From contig JAAYSR010000211.1 of assembly GCA_012518325.1 (NCBI GenBank), positions 1 through 5,399 of the forward strand: DNA of 5,399 nt, given 5' to 3'. The notes beneath the pieces were generated by a model. The model was not told where the DNA came from and ran no database searches. It saw only the letters and a program-made list of their open reading frames with translations. This document shows positions 1 to 5,399 of this stretch, piece after piece. This DNA is from Bacillota bacterium. Its GTDB lineage: Bacteria; Bacillota; Limnochordia; Darwinibacteriales; Darwinibacteriaceae. Positions within the stretch are counted from its first letter, which is position 1. Each line of letters opens with the position of its first letter. Position numbers and translations under genes: made by a program.

Positions 1-71
1 CAGCTAGAACACGAAAACGAGACAATCGGTCATTCACCAACAGGTCTTTTCTTATAGTATATCGTAAAAGA

Positions 72-101
72 TTGTGCTCATTATCACAGTTTGCATATAA
101 A
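72..101 (+). promoter_or_regulatory. candidate sigma-70-type promoter for the repressor
   Basis: A -35-like TTGTGC (72-77) and a -10-like TATAAA (96-101) are separated by 18 bases. The -10 matches the consensus at five of six positions and the -35 at three of six. It would start transcription near 108, giving a leader of about 145 bases that includes the tandem repeats at 155-205. The AT-rich surroundings make chance matches common, so this is one of two candidates in the leader. Confidence 0.3.
73..88. promoter_or_regulatory. CRP-like dyad TGTGC-N6-TCACA
   Basis: The sequence TGTGCTCATTATCACA matches the CRP/FNR-superfamily consensus TGTGA-N6-TCACA at 9 of 10 specified positions; only the fifth base (C for A) differs. 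It overlaps the candidate -35 hexamer at 72-77, upstream of a sugar-uptake locus where catabolite control is expected. The match is seen directly. That a CRP-type protein binds it is inference, and in Bacillota, where CcpA usually does this job, the expectation is weaker. No convincing CcpA cre site was found in the leader. A chance match in AT-rich DNA is possible. Confidence 0.25.
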
Positions 102-153
102 AAATTTGAAGTAAATGAGAATTATTGCAGGAAGATCAAAAATGTTGTAGAAA

Positions 154-159
154 TATAAT
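154..159 (+). promoter_or_regulatory. candidate -10 hexamer TATAAT
   Basis: A perfect TATAAT lies here, but the best -35-like sequence upstream (TTGCAG, 125-130) is 23 bases away, too far for a standard promoter, and there is no extended TGn. Its last five bases are the first bases of the tandem repeat array that follows. If it is used, transcription would start near 166 inside the array, which would suit repression by a protein bound to the repeats. It would probably need help from an activator. Confidence 0.25.
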
Positions 160-205
160 GCACAGCGTGAAATAATGCATGGAGTGAATAGATGCAGGGC
201 GTGCA
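155..205. repeat. three tandem 17-bp repeats, possible operator array
   Basis: Three units lie head to tail without gaps: ATAATGCACAGCGTGAA (155-171), ATAATGCATGGAGTGAA (172-188) and TAGATGCAGGGCGTGCA (189-205). Units 1 and 2 agree at 14 of 17 positions, and units 1 and 3 at 11 of 17. Each unit contains TGCA, five bases, then TGAA or TGCA, starting at 159, 176 and 193. In unit 3 this is an exact inverted repeat (TGCA-N5-TGCA); in the other two it is off by one base. The array ends 48 bases before the repressor start, a natural place for an autoregulatory operator. The repeats are seen directly; binding by the neighbouring ROK protein is inference. Confidence 0.55.
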
Positions 206-253
206 ATCCGCTGTCAGCAAAAGCTGTGTTGAGAGTAGAAAAGAGGTTCAGTG

Positions 254-1477
254 GTGCGCAGGAAAAAAGGGAACAACGTCATTAATCTTCAGGATAGCAA
301 TCTGAGGCTGCTGCTGGAGCTGCTATACGCAAAATCTTGTATGACTAGGCAGGATATGGCAGAAGCCACAGGGCTAAGTGCCTCAGGCATATCGAAGCTG
401 GTAGGATTTCTTCTTGATAAAGGGCTGGTGGTTGAAGAAGCTTTCATTTCTCGAAGGAAAGGACGCCGGGCGATCAGCCTGCGGCTCAACGGAGACTCTG
501 TCTATGCCGTAGGCGTTAGATTGGCACGTAACTATCTTACCTGCGGACTGTTTAATTTCAGCGGAGAAATTCTTTATTCCATACATCGGGAAATTGAAAC
601 AAAGCAGTTGACCGAGACTACGCAGCTGCTCAGTGAGCTGATTGGTGCAACCTTAAAAGAAGCCGAGCGCATTAACGCACCGGTTTACGGCATTGGGGTA
701 AGTGCACCGGGGCCTTTATTCCCCTATGACGGACGGCTGGTGCTCATTACAGACTATCCGGAATGGCAGGGTTTTTCGGTCAAGAAGTTTTGTGAAGAAA
801 ATTTCGGCCTGAGGACCATTCTCGAACACGATGCTAATGTCAGCGTATTGGCTGAAAAGTGGTTTGGCGGCGGCAAAGACTGCGACCAGCTCATTTATGT
901 AGTAGCTGACAGGGGAGTTGGTGCCGGAGTCTACACCAACGGCTATGTTCACACCGGCTCACAGAACATTGCCGGTGAAATTGGCCATACCACGATAAAA
1001 TACGATGGTGAAAAATGCGAGTGCGGCAACCGCGGCTGCCTGGAACTGTATTCTTCCAGTACAGCTGTTCTAAAAGAAGCCAGGCAGATCTGGGAAGCAG
1101 AAAGGCCAAGCGGCTGGTCTGAGCAGATGACAATTGACAAGTTAGCTCAGCTTGCCCAGGCAGGCTGTGAACATGCACGGCAGCTCTTGACCAAGGCCGG
1201 GAACTTTCTGGGGATTGGACTGGCAAACCTTTTGACCACATATAATCCCGAGAAAATTATCGTTGGCGATGAGATGACCAGGGCGGGGGACATTTGGTTT
1301 TCAGCAGTCAAAAATGCAGTAAAGGAACGGGCTTTGCCTGAAGTGTATGCCAATACCAAGATTGAGGTCTCCCAGCTGGAGATTGAACCTGCCTTCCTAG
1401 GCACTGGCCTCCTGGTATTGCGCCTGGTGGTAGAAAATGTCTCAAGCATTTCAACCTTCAACAATGTTAGCAGCTGA
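254..1477 (+). CDS. ROK family transcriptional regulator (NagC/XylR-type repressor)
   Basis: A 407-residue protein, the usual length for ROK repressors. These bind DNA through an N-terminal winged helix-turn-helix and are released or engaged by a sugar bound in the C-terminal ROK domain. The helix-turn-helix covers about residues 14-62 (TRQDMAEATGLSASGISKL) with a basic wing (SRRKGRR, from about 66). The ROK domain follows from about residue 80. It keeps the sugar-site Asp193 (in LEHDAN, where ENDAN is commoner), the glycine-rich DRGVGAG (219-225), EIGH (242-245) and the zinc motif CECGNRGCLE (Cys255, Cys257, Cys262; His245 as a further ligand). The DxGxT ATP loop of ROK sugar kinases is lost: the Asp position is Arg89 (VGVRLARN). 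It is therefore a regulator, not a kinase. Two adjacent GTG codons are possible starts (251 and 254); the AGAGG at 242-246 sits 7 bases from the second, so 254 is preferred. An in-frame TAG at 236-238 rules out longer starts. It probably controls the downstream transport genes and itself; the inducer is unknown. Confidence 0.9.
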   Translation: MRRKKGNNVINLQDSNLRLLLELLYAKSCMTRQDMAEATGLSASGISKLVGFLLDKGLVVEEAFISRRKGRRAISLRLNGDSVYAVGVRLARNYLTCGLFNFSGEILYSIHREIETKQLTETTQLLSELIGATLKEAERINAPVYGIGVSAPGPLFPYDGRLVLITDYPEWQGFSVKKFCEENFGLRTILEHDANVSVLAEKWFGGGKDCDQLIYVVADRGVGAGVYTNGYVHTGSQNIAGEIGHTTIKYDGEKCECGNRGCLELYSSSTAVLKEARQIWEAERPSGWSEQMTIDKLAQLAQAGCEHARQLLTKAGNFLGIGLANLLTTYNPEKIIVGDEMTRAGDIWFSAVKNAVKERALPEVYANTKIEVSQLEIEPAFLGTGLLVLRLVVENVSSISTFNNVSS

Positions 1478-1487
1478 GGGTCCTCAG
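1474..1487. promoter_or_regulatory. 14-bp palindrome over the repressor stop codon
   Basis: CTGAGG, then GT, then CCTCAG form a perfect six-base inverted repeat that includes the repressor's TGA stop (1475-1477) and lies about 60 bases before the SDR start. No T-run follows, so it is not a classical intrinsic terminator. It could be an operator for the SDR-transport operon, or a short RNA hairpin reducing read-through. The two-base centre is tight for an RNA loop, which favours a DNA site if it has any function. Chance is possible. Confidence 0.25.
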
Positions 1488-1512
1488 AAAAGGAAGCTGG
1501 TTGGCCGTTGAC

Positions 1513-1518
1513 TATAAT
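1513..1518 (+). promoter_or_regulatory. weak candidate -10 before the SDR gene
   Basis: TATAAT lies 31 bases before the SDR start. A TTGACT overlaps its first base and so cannot be its -35, and the sequence 17 bases upstream (AAGGAA) is a poor -35. A separate promoter here would let the SDR-transport genes be expressed independently of the repressor gene, but the evidence is only the hexamer. Confidence 0.2.
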
Positions 1519-1549
1519 CTAACGAGATCATCTTTATGGAGGAAAAGAA

Positions 1550-2341
1550 ATGGACCTAAATCTCAAGGGCAAGTTTGCCGTAATTACAGGGGGCAGCAAG
1601 GGCATAGGCTTCGCAGTGGCTGAGGGATTAGCCAAAGAAGGTGTGGACCTTTGCCTGATCGCCCGGGACGAAGCAAGGCTGAAGCAATCCGTCGATAAGC
1701 TGAAGTCAGCCTATGATGTGCAGGTCATTGGGGTGTCGGCGGACGTAACGAGAATGGAGGACATTGAACATGCGGTGGAGGTGATCAAGCAGCACACCTC
1801 CGGGGTGGATATCCTGATCAACAATGCCGGGGCCGGAACCAACGAAACGATTATGGATGCACCGGATGAAAAGTGGGATCATTACTGGAATCTGCACGTG
1901 ATGGCTGCGGTTCGGTTTTCTCGCCTGTTAGTCCCGCTGATGCGGGAGAGGCAGGGCGGAGTCATTCTAAACACAGCTTCCATTTGTGCCAAACAGCCCC
2001 TTTATTACGAGCCGATTTACAACACCACAAAAGCAGCTTTGGTGATGTTCTCCAAATGCCTGGCCAACGAGGTGATCAAGGACAATATTCGTGTGAATAC
2101 GATTAATCCTGGTTTGATTCTGACAGAAGACTGGGTCAGCACTGCGAAGAAACTGACTGCAGGCACAGACCAGACTTATCAGGATTATCTCGACGCTATC
2201 GCTGAAGAAAGTACACCTATGAAACGGTTTGCCACACCGGAAGAGCTTGCTGACTTTTATGTCTTCATGTGTTCTGACCGGGCAAGTTATTGCGTGGGAT
2301 CCACCTACTTTGTAGATGGCGGCTGGCTGAGAACGGTCTAG
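1550..2341 (+). CDS. SDR family NAD(P)-dependent oxidoreductase
   Basis: A 263-residue classical short-chain dehydrogenase, a cytoplasmic enzyme of normal family length (about 250). All the hallmarks are present: cofactor motif TGGSKGIG (13-20), the Asp of ADVT (Asp66), NNAG (91-94), and the catalytic tetrad Asn114, Ser144, Tyr157 and Lys161 (YNTTK). The INPG motif (185-188) and the C-terminal FVDGGW are also typical. Lys17 in the glycine motif and Arg39 after the second strand (LIARD) are the basic residues usually linked with NADP(H) preference. Substrate cannot be read from sequence: FabG-like reductases, gluconate 5-dehydrogenase and sugar or polyol dehydrogenases share this fold. Sitting first in a sugar-transport operon makes a sugar, polyol or sugar acid more likely than a fatty acyl chain. 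The start is well supported by GGAGG at 1538-1542, 7 bases from the ATG. The ATPase gene follows after 27 bases. Confidence 0.93.
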   Translation: MDLNLKGKFAVITGGSKGIGFAVAEGLAKEGVDLCLIARDEARLKQSVDKLKSAYDVQVIGVSADVTRMEDIEHAVEVIKQHTSGVDILINNAGAGTNETIMDAPDEKWDHYWNLHVMAAVRFSRLLVPLMRERQGGVILNTASICAKQPLYYEPIYNTTKAALVMFSKCLANEVIKDNIRVNTINPGLILTEDWVSTAKKLTAGTDQTYQDYLDAIAEESTPMKRFATPEELADFYVFMCSDRASYCVGSTYFVDGGWLRTV

Positions 2342-2368
2342 GGTGTAGGAACTGAGAGGAGTGTGAGG

Positions 2369-3877
2369 ATGAGTCAGGTAGACATCAGAGCCAACGACAT
2401 TAAGCTCAGAGTAAAAGACATCGAGAAGTCCTTTCCGGGCGTTAAGGCACTGGACAAAATCAACTTTGCAGTGAGAAAAGGAACTGTCCACGTTTTGTGC
2501 GGTGAAAACGGAGCGGGCAAGTCCACCTTGGTGAAGATCATCAATGGGATCTATCAGCCGGATGCCGGTGAAATCCTCATCGATGGCAAGGTTGTCCATA
2601 TCAACAGCCCGATGCGGGCGAGGGCCCTTGGCATCTCCATGATTAACCAAGAGCTCAGCTTTGTCCCGGAAATGACTGTCGCGGAGAACTTCGTGATGGG
2701 TGCCTGGCCAGTGGCGAAAGGGGGACGCGTCAACTGGAAACAGATTCGGCAGAGGGCACGGCAGCTCCTGGAAGATGAGAATCTCCCCTATCATTTAAAC
2801 ACTAAGCTGAAAGAACTGTCCATTTCCGACATTCAGCTCCTGGAGATCACCAAAGCTACAGCCTACAACGCTGACGTCATCATCATGGATGAACCAACCT
2901 CGGCTATCAGCGACAAAGACGTAGAGGTGCTTTTCGAAAAGATCAACGCTCTGAGAGACCAAGGCAAGAGCATCATCTATATCTCTCACAAACTTGATGA
3001 AATCTTCCAGATTGCTGATGAAATCACAGTTCTGCGGGACGGTCGGGTAATTGACTCCAGACCTGTCGAAGAACTGGACAAAAACACAGTCATCTCCCTG
3101 ATGGTAGGACGTGAGCTGTCTGAGAACTATCCCAAAGAAAGCGTTGCAGTCGGCGATACACTGCTGGAAGTGGAGGGCCTGAGCAGCCGGGGACTGTTTA
3201 AGGATGTCAGTTTCCATGTAAATGCCGGTGAAATCGTTGGGATTTCAGGCTTGGTTGGCGCAGGACGCACCGAGGTTTTGAGGGCACTGTTTGGCCTCGA
3301 CCACTACGATTCCGGCAGCATCCGCATTAAGGGACAGGAAGTTACGATTCGAACTCCCGAGGACAGCATCAGCCATGGCATGATTATGCTCTCGGAAGAC
3401 AGGCGGAGATATGGCATCATTCCTGTTCGCAGCGTCAAGGAGAATGTTACTTTGGCCCGCCTAGACCAGTTCATCTACAATGGCCGCCTGCATCGGCAGA
3501 AGGAGATTGAAACTGTAGAAGAGGTCTGTGCCAGAATGAGTGTGAGGACACCGTCGATTAACACTGATATCAGCGCTTTGAGCGGCGGCAACCAGCAAAA
3601 GGTTGTGCTGTCGAAATGGATGGTGCGGGATCCCCAAATTCTTCTGCTCGACGAACCTACACGGGGCATTGATGTCGGGGCAAAATATGAGATTTACAAG
3701 CTGATGACGGTGTTAGCTAAGGAGGGCAGGGCAATTCTGATGGTCTCCTCCGAACTGCCGGAACTGATCGGGATGTGCGACCGGATTTATGTCATGGCGG
3801 AAGGCAGAATTCGGGGAGAGCTGCAAAGAGGTGACTTTACGCAAGAAGCCATTATGAAATTGGCTGTAGGCGAATAA
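2369..3877 (+). CDS. sugar ABC transporter ATP-binding protein (RbsA/MglA type)
   Basis: A 502-residue protein with two fused nucleotide-binding domains, as in the CUT2 monosaccharide importers; it powers uptake from the cytoplasmic face of the permease. Domain 1 has Walker A GENGAGKST (45-53), signature LSISDIQ (150-156), Walker B IIMDEPTS (Asp174, Glu175) and switch His207. Domain 2 has a degenerate Walker A, GLVGAGRTE (294-302), with Arg300 in place of lysine, an intact LSGGNQQK (404-411), Walker B LLLDEPTRG (Asp428, Glu429) and Ser461 in place of the switch His. This asymmetry is normal for RbsA/MglA. The serine in the first signature, instead of glycine, resembles E. coli MglA (LSVSQMQ) more than RbsA (LSIGDQQ), but does not prove galactose as substrate. 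An in-frame GTG at 2363 is only one base after the AGGAG (2357-2361), while the ATG at 2369 is 7 bases away, so the ATG is chosen. Confidence 0.95.
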   Translation: MSQVDIRANDIKLRVKDIEKSFPGVKALDKINFAVRKGTVHVLCGENGAGKSTLVKIINGIYQPDAGEILIDGKVVHINSPMRARALGISMINQELSFVPEMTVAENFVMGAWPVAKGGRVNWKQIRQRARQLLEDENLPYHLNTKLKELSISDIQLLEITKATAYNADVIIMDEPTSAISDKDVEVLFEKINALRDQGKSIIYISHKLDEIFQIADEITVLRDGRVIDSRPVEELDKNTVISLMVGRELSENYPKESVAVGDTLLEVEGLSSRGLFKDVSFHVNAGEIVGISGLVGAGRTEVLRALFGLDHYDSGSIRIKGQEVTIRTPEDSISHGMIMLSEDRRRYGIIPVRSVKENVTLARLDQFIYNGRLHRQKEIETVEEVCARMSVRTPSINTDISALSGGNQQKVVLSKWMVRDPQILLLDEPTRGIDVGAKYEIYKLMTVLAKEGRAILMVSSELPELIGMCDRIYVMAEGRIRGELQRGDFTQEAIMKLAVGE

Positions 3878-3901
3878 AAAATGCAAAGGAAGAGCGAGCA
3901 C

Positions 3902-4894
3902 ATGAACATGTTAAAAGGAGACAGTACTGTTAGAAGATTAATGCAAAGGCATGGAATCCTGCTGGTTCTAGTAGCACTTTTCATTATCTCGTCGTTCATT
4001 AACCAGAACTTTCTCTCGGTCCGAAACCTGACGAATATCTCCCGGCAGATATCGATCACTACCATCTTAGCATTCGGACAGACCATCCTGATTATCGCAG
4101 GCATGCTGGATCTTTCCTGTGGTTCGGTTCTAGCGTTATCCGGTCTGCTGTCAGTTTCAGTGTATAAGCAGACGGGTTTGCTGTCGGTGGCCTTTTTGGT
4201 GGCCATAGCGGTGGCGGTGTTCTGCAACATCCTTAACGGTCTGATGGTCACGAAGTTTAAGACCCCGCCATTTATTGCGACACTGGCCATGCTGACTATG
4301 GCGAGGGGAGCAGCGCTCCTTTACACCAACGGCCAAAACATTTACCAAATTGGCAGCTACACCTTCTTTGGCCAGGGTTCGATCTGGGTCATACCCACAC
4401 CGATTATTTTCTTCATCCTCATCGGTGTAGCCACCTGGTATATCCTGAACCATACCCGTTTAGGGCGGTCACTGTACGCCATCGGCGGAAATGAAGAAGC
4501 AGCGGTGGCATCGGGTGTCAATGTCAACAGAAGAAAAATGCAGGCCTTTGTGGTTAACGGAATTCTGGTCGGTATTGCCGGTGTGATTTTCATGTCACGT
4601 GTCAATGCAGGTTTGCCTAACGGGGCAGTTGGCTTTGAGTTTGAAGCCCTGACATCTTCTGTAATTGGCGGAACCAGTTTCTCCGGCGGAATCGGCACTG
4701 CCGGCGGGACAGTGGTCGGAGCCTTTATTGTAGGTATTCTCAACAACATCATGAACCTGATTGGGCTTAACGCTTATCTGCAGCAGATCATCCGCGGTGC
4801 AATCATCGCCCTGGCAGTAATTTACGACATGCACACCAAGAAGATGAGGACTACCAGAACATTGGGATCCCTCGAGGAAACACAAACTGCTTAG
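3902..4894 (+). CDS. sugar ABC transporter permease (RbsC/MglC type)
   Basis: A 330-residue, very hydrophobic inner-membrane protein of the BPD_transp_2 family, which forms the channel of CUT2 sugar importers as a homodimer. It has about eight to ten membrane segments, the first at about residues 17-34 and the last at about 288-309. Family motifs: GMLDLSCGS (67-75), corresponding to GGIDLSVGS with a Cys in place of Val; IGGNEEAAVASGV (194-206), the cytoplasmic loop that contacts the ATPase; and the glycine-rich stretch from AGLPNGAVG (236) through VIGGTSFSGGIGT. An in-frame ATG at 3881 has no Shine-Dalgarno, being just after the ATPase stop; the ATG at 3902 has AAGGAAGAG (3886-3894) 7 bases upstream, so the shorter start is preferred. 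A further ATG at 3908 is less likely. The 24-base gap to the ATPase gene fits co-translation in one operon. Confidence 0.93.
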   Translation: MNMLKGDSTVRRLMQRHGILLVLVALFIISSFINQNFLSVRNLTNISRQISITTILAFGQTILIIAGMLDLSCGSVLALSGLLSVSVYKQTGLLSVAFLVAIAVAVFCNILNGLMVTKFKTPPFIATLAMLTMARGAALLYTNGQNIYQIGSYTFFGQGSIWVIPTPIIFFILIGVATWYILNHTRLGRSLYAIGGNEEAAVASGVNVNRRKMQAFVVNGILVGIAGVIFMSRVNAGLPNGAVGFEFEALTSSVIGGTSFSGGIGTAGGTVVGAFIVGILNNIMNLIGLNAYLQQIIRGAIIALAVIYDMHTKKMRTTRTLGSLEETQTA

Positions 4895-4896
4895 AG

Positions 4897-4924
4897 GTTT
4901 AAGATGGCTAAAGCCATTTTAAAT
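4897..4924 (+). terminator. intercistronic hairpin between permease and binding-protein genes
   Basis: Arms TTTAAGATGGC (4898-4908) and GCCATTTTAAA (4913-4923) pair over 11 positions with one G·U, and a further G·U is possible at 4897/4924. The loop is TAAA. Only four Ts follow the GC-rich core and these pair in the full stem; the tract beyond is A-rich. It is thus at most a leaky terminator. A stabiliser or processing site that lets the binding-protein message outlast the transporter message is equally likely; such differential expression is common in sugar ABC operons. Confidence 0.5.
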
Positions 4925-4932
4925 AAAAAAAC

Positions 4933-4940
4933 AAAGGAGG
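4933..4940 (+). promoter_or_regulatory. strong ribosome binding site of the binding-protein gene
   Basis: AAAGGAGG is close to a full match to the 16S rRNA 3' end and lies 8 bases before the GTG at 4949. It is the strongest ribosome binding site in the window, it decides the GTG start, and it fits the need for excess binding protein over membrane components. The A-rich, unstructured stretch before it (4921-4935) should keep it accessible. Confidence 0.8.
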
Positions 4941-4948
4941 AAACATAG

Positions 4949-5399
4949 GTGAAGAAAAACCTACTAGTCGTGTTGTCAGTCGTCTTGGTCTTTAGCTTAA
5001 TGTTTGTCGGAACCAGCCTTGCCAATACCCAGTACAGGGTGGCGTACATTGCTCGTGCACAGGCAGACTCATTTGCCGCCTGGCTCGCTAACTCTATCGT
5101 AGAGGAAGCTAACAAGTATGACCATATCACTGTTCGGGTATTCGACGGTCAGGCAGACAACGCTCAGCAGAATGCGCTCATCGAAAACGCCATCGTCAAC
5201 GGCTATGACCTCATCATCATTCAGCCTAACGACGGTGAAGCACAGCGTCCCTATGCTGAACTGGTTGTAGAGTCAGGCATCCACCTGATCACCACCAATG
5301 CTCGTATCGACGGTGTAGAAGGCGCCTCTTCCGTGGACGCCGATCCTTATATGCAGGCCGCTGTCGTAGCAGAGATGGCACTGGAGCAAGTTCCTCAAA
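4949..5399 (+). CDS. sugar ABC transporter substrate-binding protein, N-terminal part
   Basis: The first 150 codons of a periplasmic-binding-protein type 1 (RbsB/MglB-like) sugar receptor; the frame is open to the window edge, so the C-terminal half is missing. It starts with a GTG after a strong ribosome binding site. Residues 1-25 form a signal peptide: MKKN, a long hydrophobic core, and a probable cleavage site after SLA (23-25) before Asn26. There is no cysteine for a lipobox. The mature part opens with YRVAYIARAQADSF, the first strand and ligand-contact loop, followed by VFDGQADNAQQNALIENAI (64-82) and DLIIIQPND (87-95), which are typical of the family. TTNARIDG (115-122) occupies the place of a usual ligand-contacting strand and loop, and SSVDADPYMQ matches the GTD segment of relatives. 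It delivers the sugar to the permease encoded just upstream. Being last of the transporter genes seen here, instead of first as in E. coli mglBAC, is a modest difference. The substrate is not predictable from this half. Confidence 0.92.
   Translation, partial: MKKNLLVVLSVVLVFSLMFVGTSLANTQYRVAYIARAQADSFAAWLANSIVEEANKYDHITVRVFDGQADNAQQNALIENAIVNGYDLIIIQPNDGEAQRPYAELVVESGIHLITTNARIDGVEGASSVDADPYMQAAVVAEMALEQVPQ

Noticed and set aside
45..71. TCTTTT (45-50) and AAAAGA (66-71) could form a hairpin ending an upstream transcript.
   Set aside because: The stem is six pairs and entirely weak apart from one G-C, with a 15-base loop and no T-run after it; it is not a credible terminator.
3..158. Open frame of 51 codons on the + strand running in from the left edge to a TAA at 156-158, which could be the tail of an upstream gene.
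   Set aside because: It lies in AT-rich DNA unlike the coding regions, its translation is rich in Arg, Lys and Ser with no recognisable motif, and it covers the candidate promoter elements. A truncated gene tail cannot be fully excluded without sequence to the left.
155..205. The short tandem repeats as a CRISPR array or replication iterons.
   Set aside because: The units are contiguous with no spacers, only 17 bases and three copies, and there is no cas or replication initiator gene nearby; an operator array fits the position better.
1967..2794. A 275-codon open frame on the - strand, spanning the end of the SDR and the start of the ATPase gene.
   Set aside because: Both + strand genes here carry complete family motifs and good ribosome binding sites; the antisense translation shows no recognisable domain and is best explained as a by-product of their codon use.
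3245..3290. The second ATPase domain has Arg in place of the Walker A lysine and lacks the switch histidine, suggesting a broken domain.
   Set aside because: This degenerate second site is a standard property of RbsA/MglA family proteins and the rest of the domain is intact, so it is not a mutation or pseudogene signal.
3881..3901. Longer permease start at the ATG at 3881, adding seven residues.
   Set aside because: It follows the ATPase stop by three bases with no Shine-Dalgarno, and would place the AAGGAAGAG ribosome binding site inside the coding region; the ATG at 3902 has correct spacing.

Overview
The window holds five genes, all on the + strand: a ROK-family sugar-responsive repressor, a short-chain dehydrogenase/reductase (SDR), a two-domain sugar ABC ATPase, its membrane permease, and the first 150 codons of the periplasmic or extracellular sugar-binding protein, which runs off the right edge. 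This is a carbohydrate uptake locus of the ribose/galactose (Rbs/Mgl, CUT2) class with its own regulator and one cytoplasmic oxidoreductase.

Layout: 1-253 is an AT-rich non-coding leader with candidate promoter elements, a CRP-like dyad (73-88) and a three-copy 17-bp tandem repeat (155-205) just upstream of the repressor. The repressor fills 254-1477. A 72-base gap follows, with a 14-bp palindrome across the repressor stop codon. The SDR (1550-2341), ATPase (2369-3877) and permease (3902-4894) follow with gaps of 27 and 24 bases, so they are probably one transcript. A 54-base gap with a strong hairpin and a near-perfect Shine-Dalgarno leads into the binding protein (4949 to the edge).

How the genes work together (inference): the binding protein captures a monosaccharide or polyol outside the cell, the permease and ATPase import it unphosphorylated, and the SDR, probably NADP(H)-linked, oxidises or reduces it or a derivative. 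The ROK protein keeps its sugar-site and zinc-motif residues but has lost the ATP-binding loop, so it should be a repressor and not a kinase. No kinase, isomerase or aldolase lies in the window; these steps may be encoded downstream. The substrate cannot be read from the sequence.

Organism: strong GGAGG-type ribosome binding sites, two probable GTG starts and coding DNA of roughly 50% GC between AT-rich gaps suggest a Bacillota-like anaerobe. The binding protein has a signal peptide without a lipobox cysteine, unusual for a monoderm Gram-positive; this leaves open a diderm Bacillota lineage or another phylum such as spirochaetes. The assignment is tentative. I found no RNA gene, insertion sequence, CRISPR array or phage element. 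The genes belong to well-known families; the most novel-looking signal is the repeat array ahead of the repressor.
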